DNA of 64,000 bases from assembly GCA_025463305.1 (NCBI GenBank), contig JAOBWK010000039.1, forward strand, positions 1 to 64,000. Direction: 5' to 3'. The notes beneath the pieces are model-generated. The model made no database searches. It saw only the letters and a program-made list of their open reading frames with translations, and was not told where the DNA came from. This DNA is from Ilumatobacteraceae bacterium (GTDB lineage Bacteria; Actinomycetota; Acidimicrobiia; Acidimicrobiales; Ilumatobacteraceae). Made by a program: the position numbers and the translations under genes. Below, one piece after another: positions 10,003 to 18,847 of this stretch (the stretch's first letter is position 1; the number at the start of each line of letters is the position of its first letter).

Positions 10003-12123
10003 ATGGACGAAATGAAGAGCGAGAGCGTGGATGTTCCCTCGCGCCCCGCAGCAGATGCCTCGGTCGCCGAAGCGGTGTCCGCAGCGACCGAATCGATGGA
10101 CACGACCGCGAACGACGGCCCAGGCGATGGCGATGCCGATGGCGATGACGGCCTCGACGGCGAGCCCGGTGTCCGCCCGGTTCGCAAGCGCCGCCGTGGT
10201 TCACGTGGTGGTCGCGGCCGTGCCCGGCCGGCCGGTTCGGCCGACGGCGACGGCGACGACGAGGACGATGATCTGGACGACGGCCCAGATGGCGGCGACG
10301 AAGCGGCCGAGTCCGACGCCGACGGTGGCCCCCCGCGTACGACCCCGAAGCCGGTGAAGGCTGCCGCCGACAAGGCGGCAGCAGCTCCCCGGGCACCGCG
10401 TCCGGCCATCGCACCGCCCCCGCGCCCGGCCAAGGCCACCGGCGAGAAGGCGCCCGCTGCTCCGAAGGCGCCGCGTGCACCCCGCGCTGCGCAGCCCGAG
10501 CTGCCCGAGCGGATCTCCGAAGGCCGCGCCAGCGGCGAGGCGGCCGAGGCCGCGCTCGTGCGCCGTCCCCAGATCGGCGACACCCGTCCAGCCATCGCGC
10601 CACCGTCACGCCCGGCCGAATCGGCCGACACCGAAGCCGGCGGCGCGAAGAAGAAGCGTCGCCGCAGCGGCACCGGTGCCGCTGCAGGCGCCGCAGCCGG
10701 GGCCGGCCCGAGCGGTGCCCGTTCCCGCACGAGCGCACCGGCGGCGTCCGGCGGTTCGGGCCGCGGCAGCTCCGCCCAGCTCGACCCCGACGTGCTCGAG
10801 AAGCGCCGCGGTCGCGAGCGCAACGGTCGCCCCATCGGGCGCTACCTGATGTGCGTGCAAGTGCGCGACAACCTCACCCAGGTCGCGGTGATGGAAGGCC
10901 GCAACCTGGTCGAGCACTACGTCAGCCGCCCGGCCGACGACATCGGCCAGATCCACGGCAACATCTACGTCGGCAAGGTCCAGAACGTGCTGCCCGGCAT
11001 GGAAGCCGCGTTCGTCGACATCGCCACCCCGAAGAACGCGGTGCTGTATCGCGGCGACGTCCAGTACGACCAGGAGGACATCGTCGAGCGCGGGTCCGGC
11101 GGGTCGGCCAAGGACGCGCGCATCGAGCAGATCCTCAAGGCCAAGCAGCTCATCGTCTGCCAGGTCACCAAGAACCCGATCGGCGCGAAGGGCGCTCGGC
11201 TCACCCAAGAGGTGTCGCTGCCCGGCCGGTTCGTGGTGCTCATCCCGAACAGCAAGACGTACGGCATCTCCAAGCGCCTGCCCGACGACGTCCGCAAGCG
11301 CCTCCGCAACATCCTCGACCGGGTCAAGCCCGCCGAGCACGGCCTGATCGTGCGCACCGCCGCGGAGAACGCGTCCGAGCACGAGCTGCGCGCCGACATG
11401 ACCCGTCTGCTGGAGACGTGGAACCAGATCGAGGCCAAGGCCAAGAAGATGCAGAGCCCCGGCCTGCTCTACCGCGAGCCCGAGCTGGCCGTGCGCGTCA
11501 TCCGCGAGGAGTTCAACTCGGAGTACCGCGGCGTGGTCATCGACGACAAGCGGCTGTTCGAGGACGTGCACTCGTACATCTCCGCATTCAACCCCGAGCT
11601 GGCCGACCGCGTCGAGTTCTACGACCCCGACGAGGAGGGCCTGCCGATCTACGAGCGGTTCCACCTCCACGAGCAGCTCCACAAGGCGCTCGATCGCAAG
11701 GTCTGGCTGCCGTCCGGCGGCTCGCTCATCATCGAGCACACCGAGGCGTTGTCGGTCATCGACGTCAACACCGGCAAGAACGTCGGCACCTCGAACAGCA
11801 ACCTCGAGGCCACGGTGTTCCACAACAACCTCGAGGCGGCCGACGAGATCGCCCGCCAGCTGCGCCTGCGCGACATCGGTGGCATCATCGTCATCGACTT
11901 CATCGACATGGAGATCCGCGAGAACCGGCGCAAGGTCGTCGATGCCTTCAAAGAGGCACTCGCCCGCGACAAGACGCGCACGCAGGTGTTCGACATCACC
12001 GAGCTCGGCCTGGTCGAGATGACCCGCAAGCGCATCGGCGAGGGCCTGCTCACCAACTTCGCCGACCAGTGCCCCAACTGCGAAGGCCGCGGCGTCGTCG
12101 TCGACCTCGCCATGTTGGATTAG
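10003..12123 (+). CDS. Ribonuclease E/G family endoribonuclease
   Basis: This enzyme cleaves single-stranded RNA during rRNA processing and mRNA decay. The 706-residue protein begins with about 270 residues of low-complexity sequence: an acidic part (DGDADGDDG), then Ala/Pro/Lys/Arg-rich parts (RKRRRGSRGG, KKKRRRSG). The conserved core follows, with the S1 segment GNIYVGKVQNVLPGMEAAFVDI split across about 310-330. The catalytic-domain segment SVIDVNTGKNVG is near 586, and the zinc-link-like CPNCEGRG lies near the end. An N-terminal rather than C-terminal disordered extension is typical of actinobacterial RNase E. ATG 10003 is chosen for its ribosome binding site; upstream in-frame starts lack one. 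Confidence 0.93.
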   Translation: MDEMKSESVDVPSRPAADASVAEAVSAATESMDTTANDGPGDGDADGDDGLDGEPGVRPVRKRRRGSRGGRGRARPAGSADGDGDDEDDDLDDGPDGGDEAAESDADGGPPRTTPKPVKAAADKAAAAPRAPRPAIAPPPRPAKATGEKAPAAPKAPRAPRAAQPELPERISEGRASGEAAEAALVRRPQIGDTRPAIAPPSRPAESADTEAGGAKKKRRRSGTGAAAGAAAGAGPSGARSRTSAPAASGGSGRGSSAQLDPDVLEKRRGRERNGRPIGRYLMCVQVRDNLTQVAVMEGRNLVEHYVSRPADDIGQIHGNIYVGKVQNVLPGMEAAFVDIATPKNAVLYRGDVQYDQEDIVERGSGGSAKDARIEQILKAKQLIVCQVTKNPIGAKGARLTQEVSLPGRFVVLIPNSKTYGISKRLPDDVRKRLRNILDRVKPAEHGLIVRTAAENASEHELRADMTRLLETWNQIEAKAKKMQSPGLLYREPELAVRVIREEFNSEYRGVVIDDKRLFEDVHSYISAFNPELADRVEFYDPDEEGLPIYERFHLHEQLHKALDRKVWLPSGGSLIIEHTEALSVIDVNTGKNVGTSNSNLEATVFHNNLEAADEIARQLRLRDIGGIIVIDFIDMEIRENRRKVVDAFKEALARDKTRTQVFDITELGLVEMTRKRIGEGLLTNFADQCPNCEGRGVVVDLAMLD

Positions 12124-12142
12124 CCACTCGCAGGGATAGAGT
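12115..12142 (+). promoter_or_regulatory. Candidate rplU promoter
   Basis: TTGGAT (12115-12120) and TAGAGT (12137-12142) are 16 bases apart. The -10 ends nine bases before the rplU ATG, with no ribosome binding site between, so the transcript would be leaderless or nearly so. The -35 overlaps the last codons of the RNase gene. Confidence 0.4.
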
Positions 12143-12151
12143 CGTGGGGCT

Positions 12152-12463
12152 ATGTACGCAGTAATCGCAACCGGCGGTAAGCAGGAACGAGTCGCGGAAG
12201 GCCAGCAATTGCAGGTCGAGCTTCTCGGGGCTGAAGACGGCGCCGACGTCTCCTTCACACCCATCCTCTTCGTCGACGGCGAGACCGTGCTGGCCACGCC
12301 CGCGCAACTCGCCGGCGTCACCGTCACCGGCAAGGTGCTCGGCACCGCCAAGGGCGTCAAGATCGATGGCTTCACCTACAAGCGGCGCACCAACCAGCGC
12401 AAGCGTTGGGGCCATCGCCAGAAGTACTCCGTCATCGAGATCACGTCGATCGCGAAAGGCTGA
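12152..12463 (+). CDS. rplU: 50S ribosomal protein L21
   Basis: L21 binds 23S rRNA in the large subunit. The 103-residue protein starts MYAVIATGGKQERV and contains the C-terminal RNA-binding motif KRRTNQRKRWGHRQKY, both typical. It is followed after three bases by rpmA, the nearly universal rplU-rpmA-obg order, here interrupted only by the convergent dGTPase gene. Confidence 0.98.
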   Translation: MYAVIATGGKQERVAEGQQLQVELLGAEDGADVSFTPILFVDGETVLATPAQLAGVTVTGKVLGTAKGVKIDGFTYKRRTNQRKRWGHRQKYSVIEITSIAKG

Positions 12464-12466
12464 ATC

Positions 12467-12724
12467 ATGTCGAAGACAAAAGGTGGCGGCTCAACCCGCA
12501 ACGGTCGTGACTCCAACGCACAGCGTCTGGGCGTCAAGGAGTTCGGTGGCACCGCGGTGACCGCCGGCAGCATCCTGGTCCGCCAGCGCGGCACCAAGTT
12601 CCACCCGGGCCACAACGTCGGCCTGGCCAAGGACGACAGCCTGTTCGCACTGAAGGACGGCGTCGTCGAGTTCGGACAGCTCCGCGGTCGTCGCGTCATC
12701 AGCGTCATCGCCGAAGAGGCCTGA
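12467..12724 (+). CDS. rpmA: 50S ribosomal protein L27
   Basis: L27 reaches towards the peptidyl transferase centre. The 85-residue protein begins [16 protein letters not shown] and contains the family signature [15 protein letters not shown] and GLAKDDSLF. The gene is co-transcribed with rplU and ends 38 bases before a strong hairpin. Confidence 0.98.
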   Translation: MSKTKGGGSTRNGRDSNAQRLGVKEFGGTAVTAGSILVRQRGTKFHPGHNVGLAKDDSLFALKDGVVEFGQLRGRRVISVIAEEA

Positions 12725-12762
12725 CACCCGCGGGCATCCGCCCGCCCAACCAGCTCTGTCGA

Positions 12763-12790
12763 GAACCCCGGTCCGCGAGGACCGGGGTTC
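12763..12790. terminator. Perfect hairpin between convergent rpmA and dgt
   Basis: A 12-bp perfect stem (GAACCCCGGTCC, 12763-12774, with its complement at 12779-12790) encloses a GCGA loop. It lies between the stop codons of rpmA and the convergent dGTPase gene. No long T-run follows on either strand, so it is an intrinsic-like terminator that probably serves both directions. Confidence 0.8.
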
Positions 12791-12798
12791 TTGCGTTC

Positions 12799-13995
12799 TC
12801 AGAGGTGGACACCGACGCCTTGGGGGAGTCGCTCGGGGCCCCAGCCGAGCAGCGACATGCCCTGGCGGCAGGCGAAGCGGTCGGTCATCCCGCTCACGTA
12901 GCGCACGGCCTCGTGCAATGCTTCCGGGCTGCCGGCGGCGAGGCCGTCGGCGGGCACCTCGGGGACGTAGTGATCGGTGGGCGTGGCGAGCAGGTTCGGA
13001 CGATCGGCGTAGTGCTCGACCAGGGCACGCAGCAGCGCGATGACGGCGTTTGCCTGGGTGCGCGATGCCGGGCGCAGGTACACGCGCTCGTAGTTGAACG
13101 CCCGGAAAGCGGCGAGCGCCGCGGCGTGGTCATCGACCATGCCGATCCGGCCGGTGCGCGCCGTGGCTTCGATCATCGCGTGGATGAACGCGCCGAGCTG
13201 GCGCGACCGCGACACGCCACACAGCTCGCGGACCGGCGCCGGCAGCATGGACTCGCTGACGATGCCGGTGGCGACGGCGTCCTCGAAGTCGTGGCACACG
13301 TAGGCAATGCGGTCGGCCCACGACACGACCTCGCCCTCGGGTGTCATCGGCGCGGGCCGCGACCACGAGTGGTTGCGGATGCCGTCGAGCGTCTCCCGGC
13401 ACAGGTTGAGCGGGGCGAGCGTGACGTCGGCACCCCACAGCGCGTGGTCGTACCCGCCCGGCAGGTACGGCGTGAGCGCGTCCTCGCTGGCGTGGCCGCC
13501 GGGGCCGTGGCCGCAGTCGTGGCCGAGCGCGATGGCCTCGGTGAGCGCGACGTTCAGGCCCAGCGCACGTGCGATCGAGACGGCCACCTGGGCGACCTCG
13601 AGCGCGTGGGTGAGGCGGGTGCGCTGGTGATCGTCGGGGAACACGAACACCTGGGTCTTGCCGGCGAGGCGACGGAACGCGGAGGCGTGGAGGATGCGGT
13701 CGCGGTCGCGCTCGAAGCACGTGCGGTACGGATCCGGCGCCTCGGCGACGACGCGATCGCCCGCGTCGTGGGCTCGCGTGGCGAGGCGAGCCATCACGTC
13801 GTCCTGGCTGCCCTCGCGCTCGATCCGGTCGACCACGGCGGTGCTGCCCGGTCCGGCCCACGAGTCAGCGTGGGCGAGCTGGATGCCGGCGACCTCGTGA
13901 CCCGACATGGTCGCGGCCCAACGCCGTGAGCGATCGTCGGGCCGATCCGGCGGGAGCGGATCGCCCGGCATCTCCTCGATGACAGGCTCGTGCAC
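12799..13995 (-). CDS. dgt: Deoxyguanosinetriphosphate triphosphohydrolase-like protein
   Basis: This HD-domain enzyme hydrolyses dNTPs to nucleoside and triphosphate. The 398-residue protein shows the metal-binding histidine in TRLTHALEV, the HD pair in GHDCGHGPGGH, and the later conserved aspartate in WADRIAYVCHD. FRRLAGKTQVF is a dGTPase-family segment. The GTG start at 13995 is supported by TAACCT six bases upstream. An internal ATG about 30 codons in is an alternative; the first 50 residues are poorly conserved in character. The gene converges on rpmA and diverges from obg. Confidence 0.9.
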   Translation of the reverse strand: MHEPVIEEMPGDPLPPDRPDDRSRRWAATMSGHEVAGIQLAHADSWAGPGSTAVVDRIEREGSQDDVMARLATRAHDAGDRVVAEAPDPYRTCFERDRDRILHASAFRRLAGKTQVFVFPDDHQRTRLTHALEVAQVAVSIARALGLNVALTEAIALGHDCGHGPGGHASEDALTPYLPGGYDHALWGADVTLAPLNLCRETLDGIRNHSWSRPAPMTPEGEVVSWADRIAYVCHDFEDAVATGIVSESMLPAPVRELCGVSRSRQLGAFIHAMIEATARTGRIGMVDDHAAALAAFRAFNYERVYLRPASRTQANAVIALLRALVEHYADRPNLLATPTDHYVPEVPADGLAAGSPEALHEAVRYVSGMTDRFACRQGMSLLGWGPERLPQGVGVHL

Positions 13996-14001
13996 ACCCC
14001 A

Positions 14002-14007
14002 AGGTTA
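14002..14007 (-). promoter_or_regulatory. -10 element of the dGTPase gene
   Basis: On the minus strand TAACCT ends six bases before the GTG at 13995 with no ribosome binding site between, matching the leaderless pattern seen at other genes in this window. Confidence 0.35.
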
Positions 14008-14042
14008 CGCGAGGGGTCTGACAGATAGCCTCCTACTGCCCT

Positions 14043-15284
14043 ATGAGTGGATTTGTCGACGAAGCCCAACTGAACGTCCGCGGGGGTGACGGCGGCGCTG
14101 GCTGCGTGTCCTTCCGTCGAGAGGGGCCCGTTGCGTTCGGCGGTCCCAACGGAGGCGATGGTGGTGGCGGCGGCGATGTCTGGTTGGTTGCCACGCGCAA
14201 CGTCGCCTCGCTGCTCGCGTTCCGCGACCATCCGCACCGTCGCGCCCGAGACGGCGTGCACGGCAAGGGCAAGGATCAGCACGGCAAGCGGGGCGAGAGC
14301 CTCGAGGTGATGGTGCCCGAGGGCACCGTTGCGCGCGACCTCTACACGGGCGAGCTGCTGGCCGATCTCGTGCACCACGGCGACCGTTGGCTGGCCGCTC
14401 CGGGCGGACGTGGCGGCCGCGGCAACGCCAAGTTCTGGTCGAACAAGCGGCGCGCGCCGATCTTCGCCGAGCAGGGCGAGCACGGCCTCGAGCGTTGGCT
14501 CAAGCTCGATCTCAAGCTGATGGCCGACGTCGCGCTGGTCGGCTTCCCCAACGCCGGCAAGAGCACGCTCATCAGCACCATCAGCGCCGCGAAGCCGAAG
14601 ATCGCCGACTACCCGTTCACCACGCTGGAGCCGAACCTCGGCGTCGTGCGGGTCGACAGCAACACCGAGTTCATCGTCGCCGACATCCCCGGCCTGATCG
14701 AGGGTGCGAGCGAGGGCAAGGGCCTCGGCCACCAGTTCCTCCGCCACATCGAGCGGGCCCGCGTGCTGTGCGTGATGGTGGACCTCGCCGCCACCGACGG
14801 CGTCAGCCCCGCCGAGCAGGAGCGGATCCTGCTCAACGAGCTGGGCAACTACCAGCCGGAGATGCTCGAGCGCCCCCGCGTGGTCGTCGGCACCAAGAAC
14901 GACGTCGGCGCCGAGACCGAGTGGGACGGGCTGCGGATCAGCGCGTTCACCACCGAGGGCATCCGCACGCTCGTCGGCCAGCTGGCGATGCTCGTGTCCG
15001 AGGCCCGCAAGGCCCAGCCGGAGAGCGAGGGCCTCGTCATCATCCGCCCCGAGGTCGTCGGCTCCGTCGTCGAGCGGCTCGACAACGGCCACTTCCGGCT
15101 CGTCGGCCGCGAGGTCGAGCGCGTCGTCGCGCTCAACGACGTCACCACGCCGGAGGCGCTCAACTGGATCGACGATCGCCTGAAGAAGCTCGGCGTCGAC
15201 CGGCTGCTGCTGCGCGCCGGTGCGTCAGAGGGCGACATCGTCTGGATCGGCGACTTCAGCTTCGAGTACGAGCCGGATCTCTGA
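14043..15284 (+). CDS. obg: GTPase Obg
   Basis: Obg is an essential ribosome-associated GTPase. The 413-residue protein has the glycine-rich Obg fold (GGDGGAGCVSFRRE, GGDGGGGGDVWL), then the G domain with G1 GFPNAGKST near residue 169, G3 DIPGLIEGA, and GTKNDV as a degenerate G4. A C-terminal OCT domain follows (from about residue 335). It is followed by proB after 13 bases, a common actinobacterial pairing. Confidence 0.96.
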   Translation: MSGFVDEAQLNVRGGDGGAGCVSFRREGPVAFGGPNGGDGGGGGDVWLVATRNVASLLAFRDHPHRRARDGVHGKGKDQHGKRGESLEVMVPEGTVARDLYTGELLADLVHHGDRWLAAPGGRGGRGNAKFWSNKRRAPIFAEQGEHGLERWLKLDLKLMADVALVGFPNAGKSTLISTISAAKPKIADYPFTTLEPNLGVVRVDSNTEFIVADIPGLIEGASEGKGLGHQFLRHIERARVLCVMVDLAATDGVSPAEQERILLNELGNYQPEMLERPRVVVGTKNDVGAETEWDGLRISAFTTEGIRTLVGQLAMLVSEARKAQPESEGLVIIRPEVVGSVVERLDNGHFRLVGREVERVVALNDVTTPEALNWIDDRLKKLGVDRLLLRAGASEGDIVWIGDFSFEYEPDL

Positions 15285-15297
15285 GAGCGTTCGCATC

Positions 15298-16386
15298 ATG
15301 CGTGTCATCGCCAAGGTCGGCACTTCGTCGCTGACGAACTCAGCGGGTGTGATCCAGCGCGACGTGATCGCGTCTTTGTGCGATCAGCTCGCCGCCCTGA
15401 AGGCAAACGGCCACGAGGTCATCCTCGTCAGCTCGGCCGCGATCTCCGCCGGCGTGGCCGCGCTCAACCTGTCGGCTCGGCCCACCGACGTGCTCACGCT
15501 GCAGGCGCTCGCCGCGGCCGGCCAGCCACGGCTGATGGAGCAGTACATCCGCGAGCTCGGCCGGCACGACCTGGTGGCCGCCCAGGTGCTGCTCGTGCCG
15601 CACGACTTCGCCAACCGTCAGCAGTACCTGCATGCCCGGCACACCCTCACCCGGCTGCTCGAGCTGGGCTGCGTGCCCATCGTCAACGAGAACGACGCCG
15701 TCGCCAACGACGAGATCCGCTACGGCGACAACGACCGCATCGCCGCGCTCGTCGCCCACAACGTCAGCGCCGACATGCTCATCCTGCTCACCGACACGCC
15801 CGGCCTCTACACGGCCGATCCGCGCACCGACCCGATGGCCCAGCTGATCAGCGACGTCGCTGCCAACGATCCGCTGCTGGCCGTGTCGGCCGGATCGACG
15901 GGCACGGACCGGGGGAGCGGCGGGATGGCGTCGAAGCTGCAGGCCGCGCGCCTTGCGAGCTGGTCGGGCGTCCGCGCCGTCATCGCCCAGGCGTTGCGCC
16001 CGAACGTGCTCGTCGACGCGGTCAACGGCGCCGACGTGGGCACGCGCTTCGCCCCGAACGACCGGCGGCTCCCCGCACGCAAGCTGTGGATCGGCTTCGC
16101 CAGCGACGTCAAGGGCTCGGTGACGGTCGACAACGGCGCCTACGCGGCGCTGGTCGATCGCGGTCGATCGCTGCTGCCTGCCGGCGTGGTGGCCGTCGAC
16201 GGCGACTTCCACGAGGGTGCGACGGTGGAGATCCGCAACCCCGAGGGCACGGTGTTCGCTCGCGGCATGGCGGTGTCGTCGGCCGAGGTGGTGCAGCAGT
16301 CAGCGGGCAAGAGCACCCGCGACCTCCCGGCACGCGTCGCCCACGAAGTGGTGCACCGCGACGATCTGGTGCTGTTGCCGCACTGA
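15298..16386 (+). CDS. proB: Glutamate 5-kinase
   Basis: ProB phosphorylates glutamate in the first step of proline synthesis. The 362-residue protein starts MRVIAKVGTSSLT and contains VSSAAISAG, the segment IVNENDAVANDE and the glycine-rich GSGGMASKLQAA. A C-terminal PUA domain begins at about residue 265. ATG 15298 is chosen because the kinase fold starts immediately. proA is not next to it; the following genes are on the other strand. Confidence 0.95.
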   Translation: MRVIAKVGTSSLTNSAGVIQRDVIASLCDQLAALKANGHEVILVSSAAISAGVAALNLSARPTDVLTLQALAAAGQPRLMEQYIRELGRHDLVAAQVLLVPHDFANRQQYLHARHTLTRLLELGCVPIVNENDAVANDEIRYGDNDRIAALVAHNVSADMLILLTDTPGLYTADPRTDPMAQLISDVAANDPLLAVSAGSTGTDRGSGGMASKLQAARLASWSGVRAVIAQALRPNVLVDAVNGADVGTRFAPNDRRLPARKLWIGFASDVKGSVTVDNGAYAALVDRGRSLLPAGVVAVDGDFHEGATVEIRNPEGTVFARGMAVSSAEVVQQSAGKSTRDLPARVAHEVVHRDDLVLLPH

Positions 16387-16403
16387 TGCGGCGACGGTGA
16401 GCG

Positions 16404-17222
16404 TCAGGCGCCGGTGGCGGTACCGGGCTGCTCGACGGGAGCGGCCTCGGCGGCGGGCGCCGCAGCGGCGGGTGTGCTGAGCGCGGCGGCGCTGGGAGCC
16501 GGGTTGAGTCCGAGCTCCTCGCGCAGCTGGCTGAGTCGACCCTGGGCCTCGACGTTCGCGGTGGCCATCTCGACCTCTTGGATGCGGCTGTCGACCGAGG
16601 TCTCCTGCAGCTCCGACGATGCCTGCGCCTTGGCGTAGCGGGCCTCGATCTTGTCGCTGACCTCCTTCAGCGTGGGCACGTCGTCGCCGACGGTCTCGCT
16701 CAGCTGCGTCATCGCCGCGTTCATCGACTCCTGCATCTTGGCCTGCTCGAGCTGGGAGAGGAGCTTGTTCTTCTCGGACAGCTTCTGCTGGAGCAGGCGG
16801 CTGTTCTGCGCCACGGCGGCCTTGGCCTGATCGGCGGCCTGGGTGGAGCTGATGACCATCGCCTTGAGGCCGTCGACGTCCTTCTCGACCTGGATCAGCT
16901 GGTTGGCGATCGTCTCAGCCGCGCTGTTGTACGAGGCAGCCTTCGTGGCGTCGCCGGCCTTGGTGGCGTCGGCCGCCATGATGAGCGCCTGACGGGCGTT
17001 GCCGTTCAGCTTCTCGAGCTCGGCCATCTTCGCGTTGAGCCGGATCTCGCTCTGCTTCTGGGTGGCGATGACGTTGACAGCCTGCTCGCGCAGCCGGCGG
17101 TGCTGATCCTGCGCCTCGGACAGGGCCTGCTCGAGCTGCACCGCGGGGTCGGCCCGGTCGTCGAAGTTCTTGTTGGTCTTCGCCGTCAGGTACTTCCACC
17201 ACTTCCGAAAGACTTTGAACAT
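16404..17222 (-). CDS. pspA: PspA/IM30 family envelope-stress protein
   Basis: PspA/IM30 proteins are ESCRT-III-like, coat damaged inner membrane and preserve the proton motive force. The 272-residue protein has the amphipathic N-terminus MFKVFRKWWKYLTAK, then long coiled-coil helices (DPAVQLEQALSEAQDQ, EKNKLLSQLEQAKMQE), as in the family. An Ala/Pro-rich tail of about 40 residues is extra. It is the last gene of a minus-strand operon, 10 bases after murJ. In other bacteria pspA is regulated by PspF or sigma factors; no such gene is adjacent. Confidence 0.88.
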   Translation of the reverse strand: MFKVFRKWWKYLTAKTNKNFDDRADPAVQLEQALSEAQDQHRRLREQAVNVIATQKQSEIRLNAKMAELEKLNGNARQALIMAADATKAGDATKAASYNSAAETIANQLIQVEKDVDGLKAMVISSTQAADQAKAAVAQNSRLLQQKLSEKNKLLSQLEQAKMQESMNAAMTQLSETVGDDVPTLKEVSDKIEARYAKAQASSELQETSVDSRIQEVEMATANVEAQGRLSQLREELGLNPAPSAAALSTPAAAAPAAEAAPVEQPGTATGA

Positions 17223-17232
17223 GGACCGAATC

Positions 17233-18840
17233 CTAGACGGATTGGTCGACTGCTCGACGCGGTCGGAAGCGGTTCCTGAGCAAGTCGATCTCGGGGGCGC
17301 GCAGGGCGACGAGGACCGCGACGTACACCGCCGTGCCGATGACGGTGCCGGCGAGCGTGCGCGCGATCGCGCCGGTGCCGGAGTTGGTGCCGACGACGCG
17401 TGCGACGCACCACACCACCTCGGCCATCACGACGCCGGCGAGCAGCATCCGCCACAGGCTGGTGTACAGCGAGCGCAGCTCGAAGCCCGACACCTTGTAG
17501 CTCAGGATCAGCAGGGCGAACGCCGCGCTCACGAGGTAGGCGATGCCGAACGACAGCGCGAGGCCGAGCACGCCGTAACGGCCGATCAGCACGAAGGCGA
17601 GGATGATGTTGATCGCGTTCTCGAACAGGTTGATGACGAACGGCGTGCGCGCGTCGTGGTGCGCGTAGAACGCGCGCAGCACGAACAGGTAGATGCTGAA
17701 GCCGACGAGGCCAACGGCGAACCCGCCGAGGGCGCGGCTGGTGTTCAATGCCGCGAGTGGCTGGAAGCGCCCGTGCTCGAGGATCGCGCCGATGATCGCT
17801 CGACGCAGCACGAACAACCCGAAGCCGGCGGGCAGCGTGAGCAGCGCGACCATCCGGATGCCGAGCGACGACTGCTCGATGAAGCTGTGCTTGTCCTTCC
17901 GCACGACGTTGCGCGACATCTCCGGCTCGAACGTCGTCGCGATCGACACGGCGAGCAGACCGTGCGGGAGCACGAAGAACGTGAACGCCTTGGCGTACGC
18001 GTCGACCTGGCCGGCGCCGCGGCTGAGCGCGAGGTTCTGCACGACGATCACCGCGATCTGGTTGGCGATCGCGTAGCCGAGCGTCCAGCCGGACAGCTGC
18101 AGCAGCTGCTTGATCGCCGGGTGCTTGAAGTCGGTGCTGATCCGCAGCGGCACACCGGCCTGGCGCATCGCCGGGTACAGCGACAGTGCCATGACGGCGA
18201 TGCCGACCGTGGCGCCGAGGCCCAGCGTCAGCTTCAGCGAGCTGTTGGTGAGGACGTCGCCGATGACCGGCACCTGGTGGTGCATCACCTTCGGCACCAG
18301 CAAGATGCTGGCGATGATGATCACGTTGGCGAGCACGGGCGACCACGCCGCGGCGAAGAACCTCCGGCGGGCGTTGAGCAGCGACGTGCTCAGCGCGGTC
18401 AGGCCGTAGAAGAAGATCTGGACGAGGAAGATGCGCGCCAGGGCAGTGCCGGCGGCGCGGTACTGCGCCGCGTCGGTCTTCGGGTGCAGCGAGTAGATCC
18501 GGAAGATCAGCGGTGCGGCGAGGACGGCGATGATCGTCAGCAGGCTGATCGCGATGATCGAGACGGTGATGACGGCGCGGGTGGCGTCGTCGTCCTTGCG
18601 CTCGAACTGCTTGGTGAACAGCGGCACGAGGCTGGCCGACAGCGCACCGCCGAGCAGCAGCTCGTAGATGGTGTTCGGCGTGCTGTTCGCCGAGTTGTAG
18701 ACGTCGGCGAGCGACGTCTGGCCGACGACGAAGCCGAGCACCATCACCCGGATCAGCCCGGTGAGGCGCGAGAGCAACGTCCCGAGGGCAACCACGACGT
18801 TCGACCTCAGCAGACCGCTGCTCGGGGTCGATGTCGTCAT
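17233..18840 (-). CDS. murJ: Lipid II flippase MurJ (MviN family)
   Basis: MurJ moves lipid-linked peptidoglycan precursor across the membrane. The 535-residue protein has about 14 hydrophobic helices. It carries MOP-superfamily features of MurJ: SRLTGLIRVMVLG near the N-terminus, LLGGALSASLVPLF near residue 65, and LLNARRRFFAAAWSPV near 150. ATG 18840 gives a normal N-terminus, 7 bases after the preceding gene; longer starts would read into it. It is unusual to find murJ inside an AAA+/VWA/PspA operon; it is commonly near rpmH or with mycobacterial-type pknB regulators. Confidence 0.92.
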   Translation of the reverse strand: MTTSTPSSGLLRSNVVVALGTLLSRLTGLIRVMVLGFVVGQTSLADVYNSANSTPNTIYELLLGGALSASLVPLFTKQFERKDDDATRAVITVSIIAISLLTIIAVLAAPLIFRIYSLHPKTDAAQYRAAGTALARIFLVQIFFYGLTALSTSLLNARRRFFAAAWSPVLANVIIIASILLVPKVMHHQVPVIGDVLTNSSLKLTLGLGATVGIAVMALSLYPAMRQAGVPLRISTDFKHPAIKQLLQLSGWTLGYAIANQIAVIVVQNLALSRGAGQVDAYAKAFTFFVLPHGLLAVSIATTFEPEMSRNVVRKDKHSFIEQSSLGIRMVALLTLPAGFGLFVLRRAIIGAILEHGRFQPLAALNTSRALGGFAVGLVGFSIYLFVLRAFYAHHDARTPFVINLFENAINIILAFVLIGRYGVLGLALSFGIAYLVSAAFALLILSYKVSGFELRSLYTSLWRMLLAGVVMAEVVWCVARVVGTNSGTGAIARTLAGTVIGTAVYVAVLVALRAPEIDLLRNRFRPRRAVDQSV

Positions 18841-18847
18841 CGAGCGC

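Noticed and set aside
12805..13929. Plus-strand frame opposite the dGTPase gene
   Set aside because: No conserved motif, histidine- and arginine-rich shadow; the minus-strand gene has the HD motif.
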